The notes: a model not told the origin generated them from the sequence alone. DNA of 64,000 bases from an uncultured Prevotella sp. (GCA_900554545.1 USHW01000007.1:8204-72203), one strand, 5' to 3'. Positions 7,288-15,482 are shown, counted from the stretch's first letter. Numbers and translations are program-made.

Positions 7288-8438
7288 CGTGTGGCGTTGA
7301 TATGGTTGATGGCCGGATTGGCATACATTGTGAGCATACGCTCCATGAGGAACGGCTCGTCCTTGTCTGGAAGGTCGATTTTAGCAAGCTGTCCGGCAAG
7401 GTATTTCTCGAACACTGCTTTGTCCTTATCAGTGTATTCGCAGGCATGGGCACCGTCGCCGCGCAGCATGTCGATGGCGATATAGTTGGACGGATACAAG
7501 CGGTAGTTGCGGTGGATTTCGTGGTCGATGTGTTCCGCGATTACGTCAAACACCTCCGCCTTGGGCGTATCGTCGCCAAGCGTGCCGAGCCAGCTGTCAA
7601 TGCACGGCGCACACTGGTAGTGAACGCGCCCCTTATAGCCAAGAATGCCGGTCTGCATGCTTACGATGTCGTCCTCGGCAGACTTCTTCCAGCCCTCTAT
7701 GTCGCGCTTCTGCTGGAACTCCTTGGCCTTCAGGTAGTCGCAAGGGTCGTACTCATACGATATTGCCAGCGGCACAATGTGCAGCCTGCGCAGCTTTTCC
7801 ACAACGTCGCCCTTGCCCTCTCCTATCGCCATCATCTTCAGGATGGCAGGCTGTGTGCGGTCGTCGGAATCCTTGGCACGCCCCTCGCGCTGGGCAATCC
7901 AGATGTTGTCGTGCTTCTCTTCTATTACAAAGTGCATGTAATCGGACATCAGCTTGCTGGCCATAAACGTCTCGCGGGGAGACAATCCACGCCTTACGAT
8001 AAACGACTTGTTCACCCTGACAAGGTCTTTTACCCATGGCAGAGCCAGCAGGTTGTCGCCGATGGCAATCTCGCAGGTGGTATTGAAACCATTGTCAATC
8101 AAGAGTTTGTCAAGGAAACCGGAATCAAGCACGATGTCCCTGTGATTGCTTACAAACGTGTAACGCCCCACCTTGTCAACCGCAGAGGCGTCCATGTCGC
8201 AACCGGCGGTAAGCTTGTCAACCAATGACTGCACGAAACCGTAACAGAAAGACAGCTGGAACTCAAGGTTTGTCTTGCATGAAAGCATCTTGTCGCGCAC
8301 GCTCTCAAAAGGCAGTCCCGGCATTGCGTATGCCAAAACCTGCCTGAATTGCCCGTCGGCGAGCAAGCGTTCAAACACCTGTGGCAACTCCTCCGGCTCA
8401 TAAGGGCGGATGCTGTCAAATGCAGTAGGAACTTTCAT
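7284..8438 (-). CDS. PlsC/GPAT-like acyltransferase
   Basis: The 384-residue protein contains an acyltransferase-type core: FVSNHRDIVLDSGFL (about 132-146), GDNLL...LVRVNKSFIVRRG (glycerol-phosphate site block) and NIWIAQREGRAKDSDDRTQPA (equivalent of the FPEGxRS block). The likely role is acyl transfer in phospholipid or other envelope lipid synthesis. The first block reads H-x5-D rather than the usual H-x4-D, or uses the nearer Asp (HRD), so the catalytic geometry is not standard. The C-terminal third has no recognised domain. It is unlikely to be a plain 240-residue PlsC. It overlaps the NigD-like gene. Confidence 0.78.
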   Translation of the reverse strand: MKVPTAFDSIRPYEPEELPQVFERLLADGQFRQVLAYAMPGLPFESVRDKMLSCKTNLEFQLSFCYGFVQSLVDKLTAGCDMDASAVDKVGRYTFVSNHRDIVLDSGFLDKLLIDNGFNTTCEIAIGDNLLALPWVKDLVRVNKSFIVRRGLSPRETFMASKLMSDYMHFVIEEKHDNIWIAQREGRAKDSDDRTQPAILKMMAIGEGKGDVVEKLRRLHIVPLAISYEYDPCDYLKAKEFQQKRDIEGWKKSAEDDIVSMQTGILGYKGRVHYQCAPCIDSWLGTLGDDTPKAEVFDVIAEHIDHEIHRNYRLYPSNYIAIDMLRGDGAHACEYTDKDKAVFEKYLAGQLAKIDLPDKDEPFLMERMLTMYANPAINHINATR

Positions 8439-8470
8439 AAATTGTCAAGGATTATTTTCAAACGACAGAC

Positions 8471-8515
8471 AAAGGAGTTAATGGAATTTGTCTTCATGGT
8501 TCCATTAACTCCTTT
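8471..8515. repeat. 16-bp perfect hairpin of the GGAGTTAA type
   Basis: AAAGGAGTTAATGGAA (8471-8486) is perfectly complementary to 8500-8515. It lies between ddl and the acyltransferase gene on the reverse strand, in the leader of the latter, and belongs to the GGAGTTAA-rich hairpins seen elsewhere in the window. Confidence 0.8.
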
Positions 8516-8529
8516 AACTTTACAATGTG

Positions 8530-9546
8530 TTATCTGAACTGGTTTTCAACGATATCGGTAAGCACGTCGGTCATGTTGAGTCCTGCCGCCTTGACCTGTT
8601 GCGGGATGAAACTCGTGGCCGTCATGCCTGGAGTGGTGTTGATTTCTATCATGTTCACCTTATCCACTTCCTGTCCGTCACTGCCCGTTCCACGGCTTAT
8701 GATGTAGTCGATGCGTATCATTCCGTTGCAGTGCAGAATGTCATAGATTTGGCTCGTAATCTCTTCCACGCGCTTGGCAGTGTCCGGGGCGAGGCGCGCC
8801 GGAGTGATTTCCTGAACCTGGCCGTTGTATTTTGCATCATAATCAAAGAACTCGCGCTGCGTAACAACTTCTGTGGCAGGCAGCACCACGCTCTTTTCAT
8901 GTGTCTTGTAACAGCCTATCGAAATCTCCGTTCCTTCTATGTAGCGTTCCACCATCACGTCCTCGCTCTCAAGCATGGCCTTTCTTATAGCCGGAGCAAG
9001 CTGGTCTTTGTTCTTCACTTTCGAAACACCGAAGCTGCTGCCGTCGGCCGCAGGCTTGACGAAACACGGCATGCCGATGCGCTCCTCAATCTCGTCGTCG
9101 CTGACAATTTCCTCGTATCCCTTTCGGATAAGCAGGCTGTCGGCCACGCGGACTCCATAACCGCGCAGGTACTGGTTGAGTACGAACTTGTTGAAAGTCA
9201 ACGCCTCGACAAGCACTCCGCTCGTAGAATAAGGCACATGGACAAGCTCGAAATAACCTTGCAGTATGCCGTTCTCACCCGGAGTGCCGTGTATTGTTAT
9301 GTAAGCGTAATCGAATTGCACAAAATTTCCGTTCTCCATGAACGAGAAGTCGTTGCGGTCTATCGGCGCGGTTGTGCCGTCAGGCAGTTCGACGTGCCAG
9401 TCGAGCTTGCTCACAACCACGATGTAGACATTGTACCTTTCCTTGTCAAAGAAAGAATAAAGCCCTTGGGCTGAACGTAAAGAGACACCATACTCGGAAG
9501 AATATCCTCCGCATACTATGGCAATTGTTCTCTTGAGATTTTTCAT
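8530..9546 (-). CDS. ddl: D-alanine--D-alanine ligase
   Basis: This cytoplasmic ATP-grasp enzyme makes D-Ala-D-Ala for peptidoglycan. The 338-residue protein has the N-terminal GGYSSEYGVSL motif, TIHGTPGENGILQGYFE, the ATP-binding FVKPAADGSSFGVSKV and the C-terminal metal and phosphate block NMIEINTTPGMT. The omega-loop sequence FDYDAKY keeps the Lys-Tyr pair expected for D-Ala rather than D-lactate specificity. It starts nine bases after rluD and is likely cotranscribed with rluD and the PASTA gene. Confidence 0.95.
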   Translation of the reverse strand: MKNLKRTIAIVCGGYSSEYGVSLRSAQGLYSFFDKERYNVYIVVVSKLDWHVELPDGTTAPIDRNDFSFMENGNFVQFDYAYITIHGTPGENGILQGYFELVHVPYSTSGVLVEALTFNKFVLNQYLRGYGVRVADSLLIRKGYEEIVSDDEIEERIGMPCFVKPAADGSSFGVSKVKNKDQLAPAIRKAMLESEDVMVERYIEGTEISIGCYKTHEKSVVLPATEVVTQREFFDYDAKYNGQVQEITPARLAPDTAKRVEEITSQIYDILHCNGMIRIDYIISRGTGSDGQEVDKVNMIEINTTPGMTATSFIPQQVKAAGLNMTDVLTDIVENQFR

Positions 9547-9555
9547 AAAGTATTT

Positions 9556-10611
9556 TTATTTAAATTCATTTCCTTTTATATACGCCCTCCATTTGCCTAT
9601 AAGCCGTTCCATGTCGTCAGGAAGCGTAGAGGTGAAGTCCATCTGCCGCCCCGTGGAAGGATGCACAAAACCCAGCGTCTTGGCGTGAAGCGCCTGCCGG
9701 GGGCAAGTCTTGAAACAGTTTTCGATGAACTGGCGGTAGCTGCCTGTACGGTTTCCACGCAGAATTTCCGTACCTCCGTAACGCTCGTCGGCAAAAAGCG
9801 GATGACCTATATGGCGCATGTGCGCCCTTATCTGATGAGTCCGTCCCGTCTCAAGGATGCACTCCACAAGGGTTACATACCCGAAACGCTCCATCACACG
9901 GTAATGAGTGACGGCGGGCTTGCCCGTCTCCGAACCCGGCGGATATACCGCCATGCGCATACGCTCTTTGGTATCACGCCCTATGTTGCCCTCTATGCGG
10001 CCCTCGTCCTCGGTGAAATTGCCCCACACAAGGGCGTTATAGCTGCGGTGTGTCGTCTTGTTGAAGAATTGCAAGGCAAGTTTCGTCTTCGCGTTGGGTG
10101 TCTTTGCAATGACCAACAGACCGCTCGTGTCCTTGTCGATGCGGTGCACCAATCCCACTTCCGGGTCATTGGGGTCATACGTCGGCACGTCTTTCAAGTG
10201 CCAGGCCACGGCATTCACCAGCGTGCCGTGCCAGTTTCCGCATCCAGGATGCACAACAAGTCCGGCGGGCTTGTCAATCACCATAAGTTCGTCATCTTCA
10301 TATACGACGTCAAGCGGGATGTCCTCCGGCTCGATTGTGTTGTCATACTGCGGCCTGTCAAGCATCAGCGTGATGACGTCAAGTGGGCGTACACGGTAGT
10401 TGCTCTTCACCGGACGCCCGTTGACCTGTACGAATCCGGCATCGGCCGCACGCTGTATGCGGTTGCGGCTGGTATGCTGCAGTTTCTTGAGCATGAACTT
10501 GTCGATGCGCAACGGCTCTTGTCCTTTGTCTACAACGACACGCAGATGTTCATACAACTGCTGCCCGTCATCATCGTCAAACCCTATGTCGTCGATATAA
10601 TCTTCAGCCAT
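9556..10611 (-). CDS. rluD: RluD-family 23S rRNA pseudouridine synthase
   Basis: From the ATG at 10611 the protein has about 351 residues. An N-terminal S4 RNA-binding domain (LRIDKFMLKKLQHTSRNRIQ, about residues 35-90) is followed by the catalytic RluA/RluD domain with HRIDKDTSGLLVIAK, which holds the catalytic Asp. RluD modifies helix 69 of 23S rRNA. An in-frame TTG at 10644 would add 11 residues, but the ATG start fits the family better. An acidic N-terminus (EDYIDDIGFDDDDG) is unusual but common in this phylum. It lies between the PASTA gene and ddl. Confidence 0.92.
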   Translation of the reverse strand: MAEDYIDDIGFDDDDGQQLYEHLRVVVDKGQEPLRIDKFMLKKLQHTSRNRIQRAADAGFVQVNGRPVKSNYRVRPLDVITLMLDRPQYDNTIEPEDIPLDVVYEDDELMVIDKPAGLVVHPGCGNWHGTLVNAVAWHLKDVPTYDPNDPEVGLVHRIDKDTSGLLVIAKTPNAKTKLALQFFNKTTHRSYNALVWGNFTEDEGRIEGNIGRDTKERMRMAVYPPGSETGKPAVTHYRVMERFGYVTLVECILETGRTHQIRAHMRHIGHPLFADERYGGTEILRGNRTGSYRQFIENCFKTCPRQALHAKTLGFVHPSTGRQMDFTSTLPDDMERLIGKWRAYIKGNEFK

Positions 10612-10647
10612 GAATGTTTTGGTGCAAAAAGTCTTGACGCTCAAGAA

Positions 10648-11361
10648 TTACTGTTCAGGCCCCGTAACGACCTCGAACTCGTCAACGTCTCCGCTCTCTT
10701 CCGGCCCGGTATACAGCACGCCGTCAGACGGGGAAACCATCTCTGTAGAGTCGCTGAACCCGTCATAAAATTCAGGCTCGGCATACACTATCGAGTCACT
10801 CATGTCGCGCATGCCGTCTCCCACTTGCATCACGATGACATCATTGACAGACACTTTCTGCCCGTTATGCAACAGCCGTCCGCCTGACTTCAGCCCGTAA
10901 AGCCACTCTCCCTCACCCGGTATATATTCGGTAGGGCCTATCTTGAAGCCCATAGCTATCAGCTTGGCGCGAGCCTCACGGTAAGAGCAGTTGTCTATTA
11001 TGTCGGGAATGGTGAGCATGGGCGAATGCGACGAGTTGATAACAACATAAACCACACGCCCCGACTTCACAACCTTGCCCGGTTCGGGCGACTGCTCCAG
11101 GATGCAGTCGGGCGGAAGCGTCTTAACATAGCCGGTGTCGCTCACCGCAATTTTAAGCTTGCGTCCCGTCAATATATGCTCAGCATCGGCAAAAGACTTG
11201 CGCTTGACATCGGGCACGGAAATCTCCTCGCCATGGTGTGTATATATGTCAAGCCCCACCTTTACGCCCAGACACAACAAGACGACGACAACCAGCATCA
11301 AGGCCAGGTTCAACCAAAGCCTCAAACTGAAGATTTTTCTAAAGAAATCTTTTGTCTTCAT
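10648..11361 (-). CDS. membrane-anchored PASTA-domain protein
   Basis: The 237-residue protein has one transmembrane segment (about 14-36, LWLNLALMLVVVVLLCLGV) and then three PASTA-like units of about 65 residues (ISVPDVKRKSFADAEHIL; LTIPDIIDNCSYREARAKL; a degenerate third). An acidic tail follows. PASTA domains bind peptidoglycan or beta-lactams on Ser/Thr kinases and PBPs, but no kinase or penicillin-binding domain is attached here. It probably scaffolds wall synthesis in the periplasm. Its gene is first in a run with rluD and ddl, and a strong promoter box lies upstream. Confidence 0.88.
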   Translation of the reverse strand: MKTKDFFRKIFSLRLWLNLALMLVVVVLLCLGVKVGLDIYTHHGEEISVPDVKRKSFADAEHILTGRKLKIAVSDTGYVKTLPPDCILEQSPEPGKVVKSGRVVYVVINSSHSPMLTIPDIIDNCSYREARAKLIAMGFKIGPTEYIPGEGEWLYGLKSGGRLLHNGQKVSVNDVIVMQVGDGMRDMSDSIVYAEPEFYDGFSDSTEMVSPSDGVLYTGPEESGDVDEFEVVTGPEQ

Positions 11362-11446
11362 CCCTGCCGTATGATTTCACTTGAATACATGCAAGCGGCC
11401 GAAAGATGCCGGGCACCTCCCTTCCACGAGCGCGACTTATTTTCTG

Positions 11447-11454
11447 CAAAGGTA
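11447..11454 (-). promoter_or_regulatory. -7 box for the PASTA-rluD-ddl operon
   Basis: TACCTTTG on the reverse strand is a perfect TAnnTTTG box. A TTTG about 19 bases upstream (near 11477) gives the -33 element. It lies about 85 bases before the PASTA start. Confidence 0.8.
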
Positions 11455-11530
11455 TGAAAAAAACAGAAAGAAGCAAAGACATCGCTTTACTTCTTTCCTT
11501 TTCCTCTCCAATTTCTTATTAGCCCGGCGG

Positions 11531-11686
11531 TTATTTGCCGTGATGCTCGTCTGAAACAGTAAGCTTCTTGCGACCCTTTGCACGGCGCGACGCAAGCACG
11601 CGGCGACCGTTTTTAGTAGCCATTCTCTCACGGAAACCGTGCTTGTTCACCCTACGCCTGTTGTGCGGCTGAAATGTTCTTTTCAT
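11531..11686 (-). CDS. rpmH: 50S ribosomal protein L34
   Basis: This 51-residue, highly basic protein reads MKRTFQPHNRRRVNKHGFRE onward and ends KLTVSDEHHGK, matching bacterial L34 with the usual short C-terminal extension. L34 is a late-assembly component of the large ribosomal subunit. It is divergent from efp and shares the 11.7-11.9 kb region for promoters. It is not next to dnaA or rnpA, unlike the arrangement in many other bacteria. Confidence 0.97.
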   Translation of the reverse strand: MKRTFQPHNRRRVNKHGFRERMATKNGRRVLASRRAKGRKKLTVSDEHHGK

Positions 11687-11731
11687 ATTCTTATTTTATT
11701 TTTGTTGTTATTCGTTCCACGCTTTGGGCTG

Positions 11732-11739
11732 CAAAAGTA
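11732..11739 (-). promoter_or_regulatory. -7 box for rpmH
   Basis: TACTTTTG on the reverse strand, 46 bases before the rpmH start, followed by GCAGCC. A CTTGG at about 20 bases upstream may be the -33 element. Confidence 0.75.
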
Positions 11740-11813
11740 CACATTTCTTTTCAAACAACCAAGGATAATATGTTTTTTAGGCATTTGTTTTATGCTTTTT
11801 TCTAAAAAAATAG

Positions 11814-11821
11814 TAACTTTG
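11814..11821 (+). promoter_or_regulatory. -7 box for efp
   Basis: TAACTTTG followed by CAGCC is a standard Bacteroidetes promoter core. It implies a leader of about 115 bases before the efp ATG at 11944. Confidence 0.75.
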
Positions 11822-11943
11822 CAGCCTGAAAGTCAACTTTTTAGGCGGACATAACGGAACTAACGGATGAAGCGCCGGGCCTCAAAGTGCCGCCTTATCA
11901 TGATTTACGGACAGGCGACAACATTCTAAATTACATATACAAA

Positions 11944-12510
11944 ATGATTAACTCACAGGAAATAAAGAAAGGTACATGCATCCGCATGGACAACCAGGTA
12001 TGGATTTGCATCGACTTCCAGCACGTAAAACCGGGAAAAGGCAACACGGTGATGCGCACAAAGCTGAAGAACGTCACCGACGGACGCGTGCTTGAGCGCA
12101 CATTCCAGATTGGCTTCAAGCTTGAAGACGTACGCATCGAACACCGCCCCTACCAGTACCTGTACGAAGACCCCACAGGACTGATTTTCATGAACCAGGA
12201 GACATTCGAGCAGCTTCCTATCAACCGCGACTCGATAATCGGCGTTGACTACATGAAGGAAGGCGACGTTGTAGAAGTCGTTACCGACACCACCGACGGC
12301 ACGATACTCTACGCCGAGATGCCGGTAAAGACCAACCTCCGCGTGACACACAGCGAACCGGGCGTCAAAGGCGACACCGCCACAAACGCGACAAAGCCCG
12401 CCACACTTGAGACCGGCGTTGAAGTTCGCGTTCCGCTGTTCATCAACGAGGGCGACCTGATACAGATTGACACGCGCGACGGCAGCTACCTCAGCCGCGT
12501 CAAGGAATAA
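11944..12510 (+). CDS. efp: translation elongation factor P
   Basis: EF-P relieves ribosome stalling at polyproline stretches. The 188-residue protein has the three beta-barrel domains of the family. The tip loop HVKPGKGNTVMRTKL keeps the Lys at the modified position, so it is the lysine type rather than the arginine (EarP) type. The C-terminus (GDLIQIDTRDGSYLSRVKE) is the family signature. A GTG further upstream in frame gives an N-terminus unlike EF-P, so the ATG at 11944 is chosen. Confidence 0.96.
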   Translation: MINSQEIKKGTCIRMDNQVWICIDFQHVKPGKGNTVMRTKLKNVTDGRVLERTFQIGFKLEDVRIEHRPYQYLYEDPTGLIFMNQETFEQLPINRDSIIGVDYMKEGDVVEVVTDTTDGTILYAEMPVKTNLRVTHSEPGVKGDTATNATKPATLETGVEVRVPLFINEGDLIQIDTRDGSYLSRVKE

Positions 12511-12532
12511 ACTTCTCTCCAGAAGTTGACAA

Positions 12533-12621
12533 GTCAAGGAGCAAAGGAGTTAAGACAATTGCCTTGTAGTTATGGCATAACGCTGCTGCAAGCCATTTGC
12601 CTTGACGCCTTTGCTCCTTAA
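12533..12621. repeat. imperfect hairpin between efp and the glycosyltransferase gene
   Basis: The arms share AAGGAGCAAAGG (about 12537-12548) and its complement (about 12605-12617), with partial pairing further inside; the loop region holds ACAATTGCCTTG and CATTTGCCTTG. It belongs to the same hairpin family as those near radC, dgt and the cyclase gene. Confidence 0.65.
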
Positions 12622-12685
12622 TATTTTACCGCTTCACTACCGGTCCCAACTCCCCAACATCTTAAATCCTTAACACCTTTTTCCT

Positions 12686-13723
12686 ATGAAATACTCTTTT
12701 ATCGTTCCCGTTTACAACCGCCCCGACGAGGTTGACGAACTGCTGGCCAGCCTTACCACACAAACCGTAAAGGATTTTGAGGTAATTATAGTTGAAGACG
12801 GCAGCTCCACGCCATGCAAGGACGTATGCGCAAAATACGAAGGATGCCTCGACCTGCACTATTACACGAAAAAGAACAGCGGTCCGGGGCAGAGCCGCAA
12901 CTACGGCGCGGAACGCTCCAAGGGAGAGTATCTCATCGTGCTTGACTCAGACGTTGTAGTGCCCGAAGGCTACCTGCAGGCCGTAGACGACGAGCTTAAC
13001 CGCGAACCGGCCGACGCCTTCGGCGGTCCCGACCGCGCGCACGCCTCGTTCACCGACACGCAAAAGGCCATAAGCTACTCCATGACGAGCTTTTTCACCA
13101 CAGGCGGAATACGCGGAGGAAAGAAGAAACTTGACAAGTTCTACCCCCGCTCATACAACATGGGCATACGCCGCGACGTCTACCTGCGCCTCGGAGGCTT
13201 CTCAAAGATGCGCTTCGGCGAGGACATCGACTTCAGCATACGCATATTCAAGGCCGGCTGCCGCTGCCGGCTGTTTCCCGGAGCATGGGTGTGGCACAAG
13301 CGGCGCACCGACTTCCGCAAGTTCTTCCGCCAGGTCTACAACAGCGGCATCGCACGCATCAACCTCTACAAGAAATACCCCGAATCGCTGAAACTCGTCC
13401 ACATGCTGCCAACTGTGTTCACAGTAGGCGTATGCGCGCTCGTGCTCACGTCAGCCGTAGGCCGCGTACTGATGGCCTACGACGACATCCATCGCTGGTA
13501 CTGGCTGTGCGCCGCGCCCTGGCTGCCCATCATTCTCTACTGCCTGCTCATCACCGCCGACTCCACCGCTGCCAACAAAAGCCTCAAAGTAGGGCTGCTA
13601 AGCGTCCCTGCGGCGTTCGTCCAGCTCTTCGGCTACGGCTGCGGCTTCATCAGCGCATGGTGGAAACGCTGCGTAAAAGGGCAGGACGAGTTCCATGCCT
13701 TTGAAAAGACATTCTATAAATGA
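12686..13723 (+). CDS. family 2 glycosyltransferase with C-terminal membrane helices
   Basis: The 345-residue protein begins with a GT-A fold (YSFIVPVYNRPDEVDELLASL). It has a nucleotide-binding VEDGSS, a DSD metal motif (VLDSDVVV, near residue 93) and an acceptor-side FGEDIDFS near 180. Three hydrophobic segments (about 250-330) follow. It likely transfers a sugar to a lipid-linked or membrane glycan from the cytoplasmic face. The donor and acceptor cannot be predicted. It is flanked on both sides by long hairpins and has no glycan operon neighbours, so it may act alone in envelope glycan or protein O-glycan assembly. Confidence 0.9.
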   Translation: MKYSFIVPVYNRPDEVDELLASLTTQTVKDFEVIIVEDGSSTPCKDVCAKYEGCLDLHYYTKKNSGPGQSRNYGAERSKGEYLIVLDSDVVVPEGYLQAVDDELNREPADAFGGPDRAHASFTDTQKAISYSMTSFFTTGGIRGGKKKLDKFYPRSYNMGIRRDVYLRLGGFSKMRFGEDIDFSIRIFKAGCRCRLFPGAWVWHKRRTDFRKFFRQVYNSGIARINLYKKYPESLKLVHMLPTVFTVGVCALVLTSAVGRVLMAYDDIHRWYWLCAAPWLPIILYCLLITADSTAANKSLKVGLLSVPAAFVQLFGYGCGFISAWWKRCVKGQDEFHAFEKTFYK

Positions 13724-13727
13724 AATA

Positions 13728-13856
13728 AGAAGTTAAAGGAGTTAAGGAAGTCAAAGGAGTTAAAGACAAATGATTTTACCCCAATCAACTCCTCTACCAC
13801 AGCCTGCAAAGCAATTGTCCTTAACTCCTTTGACTTCCTTAACTCCTTTAACTTCT
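13728..13856. repeat. 42-bp near-perfect hairpin abutting radC
   Basis: The left arm 13728-13769 and right arm 13815-13856 are complementary at 41 of 42 positions and are built from GTTAAAGGA/GTTAAGGAA repeats. The right arm ends five bases before the radC ATG at 13862, so a transcript reading through would hold the ribosome-binding region in or beside a strong stem. Confidence 0.9.
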
Positions 13857-13861
13857 AAAAC

Positions 13862-14554
13862 ATGACAAAACTTTCCATCAACCAATGGTCGCCCGAAGAC
13901 CGTCCGCGCGAGAAGCTCATGCGGCTCGGCGCCGCAGCGCTGTCGAACGCCGAGCTGCTGGCAATACTCATCGGCTCCGGCTCGCAGGATGAAAGCGCGG
14001 TTGACCTGATGAAGCGCGTGCTCGCCGACTGCGGCAACAACCTTAACACCCTCGGGAAAATGACAATCGACGAGCTTTCCGGCGGCAAGTACAAAGGACT
14101 CGGACCGGCCAAGGCGGTAACGATAATAGCCGCCTGCGAATTGGGCAAACGGCGGCAGGCAGAAAAGGCCGAAGAGCGCCGGAAGCTCGATTCGGCCGCA
14201 GCCATCTACGAATATATGCTCCCAAAAATGCAAGACCTGCCCGAAGAAGAGGCATGGGTGCTGCTGATGAACCAGAACTTCAAGCTCATAAAAAGCGTCA
14301 TGCTGTCACACGGCGGCATTACCGAGACAGCCGTAGACATTCGCCTCGCCATAAAGCACGCCCTGCTGTGCAACGCCACCGTAATAGCCCTGTGCCACAA
14401 CCATCCCAGCGGAAACGCCCGTCCCAGCGGCGAAGACGACAACCTTACGCAACGGATGAAAAACGCCTGCAAAACAATGCGCCTGCATTTTCTCGACCAC
14501 CTAATAATTACCGACGGCCGGTATTACAGCTACTCCGAAGAAGGCCGGCTGTAA
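13862..14554 (+). CDS. radC: RadC family JAB-domain protein
   Basis: The 230-residue protein has an N-terminal helix-hairpin-helix-like region (ELSGGKYKGLGPAKAVTIIAA) and a C-terminal JAB1/MPN-like metalloprotease fold with the JAMM motif HNHPSGNARPSGED (about 179-192) and the upstream Glu-containing segment. It was historically linked to DNA repair; the true function is uncertain. It is full length for the family. The start codon follows a long hairpin directly, which may affect its translation. Confidence 0.93.
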   Translation: MTKLSINQWSPEDRPREKLMRLGAAALSNAELLAILIGSGSQDESAVDLMKRVLADCGNNLNTLGKMTIDELSGGKYKGLGPAKAVTIIAACELGKRRQAEKAEERRKLDSAAAIYEYMLPKMQDLPEEEAWVLLMNQNFKLIKSVMLSHGGITETAVDIRLAIKHALLCNATVIALCHNHPSGNARPSGEDDNLTQRMKNACKTMRLHFLDHLIITDGRYYSYSEEGRL

Positions 14555-14561
14555 GCGGAGG

Positions 14562-15104
14562 TCAGCATTCCTTGTCCTGCATACCCTCGCGCACGCGCTT
14601 CACGGCCATCTCCGCCCCGTCACAGCTCAGAAGGTAAGTGCGGCCGCGGCGCAGCCTGATGTAAAAAGCGTCGGCGTAACTGCCTACATACTCGAAGTGG
14701 GTACCGAGACCGCCGCCGGAGAACCAGCCGATGAAGCCGCAGAACGCGCCGCTGCCGCAAAAGCGGAACAGGCATGACGGCTTGCCAGTCCACAAGCCGG
14801 CGTCCGCAATATCGGCATAACGGAACACCTTGCGCCCCAGCACACGGTGGAGCACAAGCGCGTCTGCCGTCAGCTCGACGCGTCTTGGCGACATCAAGAA
14901 AAAGCAGAGCAGGCATGCCAGCACCGCCAACGTAACAACCAGCGTGGCGGTAAAGGCTACGACGTCAAACGTTTCACGCAGCATCATATACCACACCACT
15001 GCGAACACCGCAACGACAAGCACCCATACGCCTGCTGTAACGTTAAGCACTCCCTTCGACTTGCCTACCTTGCATATCACGCCACCTGCTGTTTCCATAC
15101 GCAT
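14562..15104 (-). CDS. two-helix membrane protein with PH-like domain
   Basis: The product has about 180 residues from the ATG at 15104 (MRMETAGGV...). Two transmembrane helices (about 22-44 and 52-74) are followed by a bacterial PH-like beta domain (RRVELTADALVLHRVLGRKVFRYADI), with a glycine-rich loop near its middle (GFIGWFSGGGLGTHF). Similar proteins are annotated as PH domain-containing or DUF304-like; function unknown. The upstream ATG at 15137 overlaps the -7 box, so it is rejected as start. It converges on radC with seven bases between stops. Confidence 0.72.
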   Translation of the reverse strand: MRMETAGGVICKVGKSKGVLNVTAGVWVLVVAVFAVVWYMMLRETFDVVAFTATLVVTLAVLACLLCFFLMSPRRVELTADALVLHRVLGRKVFRYADIADAGLWTGKPSCLFRFCGSGAFCGFIGWFSGGGLGTHFEYVGSYADAFYIRLRRGRTYLLSCDGAEMAVKRVREGMQDKEC

Positions 15105-15125
15105 CCGTTTTTGTTTGCAATATTG

Positions 15126-15133
15126 CAAATATA
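15126..15133 (-). promoter_or_regulatory. -7 box for the PH-like membrane protein gene
   Basis: TATATTTG on the reverse strand, followed by CAATATTGC. It puts transcription start about 15 bases before the ATG at 15104 and decides that start over 15137. Confidence 0.7.
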
Positions 15134-15252
15134 GCATTTTTCAGACTATATGCCAAGCAAAAAACACACGAAACAACGTATTTGTCCATACAAGCGGCAA
15201 CCGCCGGCAGACCATCAAACACCCGGCAGAGTACCACAGGTCACACTCCGCG

Positions 15253-15359
15253 TAAAGCGCTGCATGCCAGCACATTGCGAAAGGCGGTCTTTCGCAATGC
15301 AAAAGGCCGCCTTTCAGCGTGCAATACATGGCCTTTCGGGATGCAATATGCCGTCTTTT
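15253..15359 (+). repeat. dispersed 22-bp-period modular element, copy 2
   Basis: A head variant TAAA (15253) and palindrome-like CTGCATGCCAG (15260-15270) precede modules at 15279, 15301, 15323 and 15345, exactly 22 apart; the head-to-module distance is 19 instead of 20. Modules: GAAAGGCGGTCTTTC, AAAAGGCCGCCTTTC, AATACATGGCCTTTC, AATATGCCGTCTTTT. No gene lies between 15138 and 15482. Confidence 0.85.
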
Positions 15360-15381
15360 ACAATACGGCACGCACCACATC

Positions 15382-15411
15382 AAAAAAAGCGCGCCGCATT
15401 TGCGGCGCGCT
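15382..15411 (-). terminator. intrinsic terminator after the orphan SusD gene
   Basis: On the reverse strand AGCGCGCCGC pairs with GCGGCGCGCT and is followed by seven T residues. It ends the transcript of the SusC/SusD pair. Confidence 0.88.
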
Positions 15412-15482
15412 CCTACTTTTTACTTAAACAACACAAAACTTGAAACACTCCTGTTTCTTTGTGTTTCCGTCAGGCACACAAA

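Noticed and set aside
8527..9474. 315-codon forward frame opposite ddl
   Set aside because: Antisense to ddl, whose motifs are complete; no start context.
10612..10644. Upstream non-ATG starts for rluD and similar genes (TTG at 10644, 27893, 33123, 54891, 29017 and 60107; GTG at 11887)
   Set aside because: In each case a nearby ATG gives the family-typical N-terminus, and several of these codons lie in promoter boxes or in the previous gene.
9661..10887. 408-codon forward frame opposite rluD
   Set aside because: Antisense to a conserved enzyme and to the PASTA gene end, with no family features of its own.
15150..15443. 97-codon forward frame
   Set aside because: It is made almost wholly of the 22-base modules and the terminator hairpin, so its coding appearance is a by-product of repeats.
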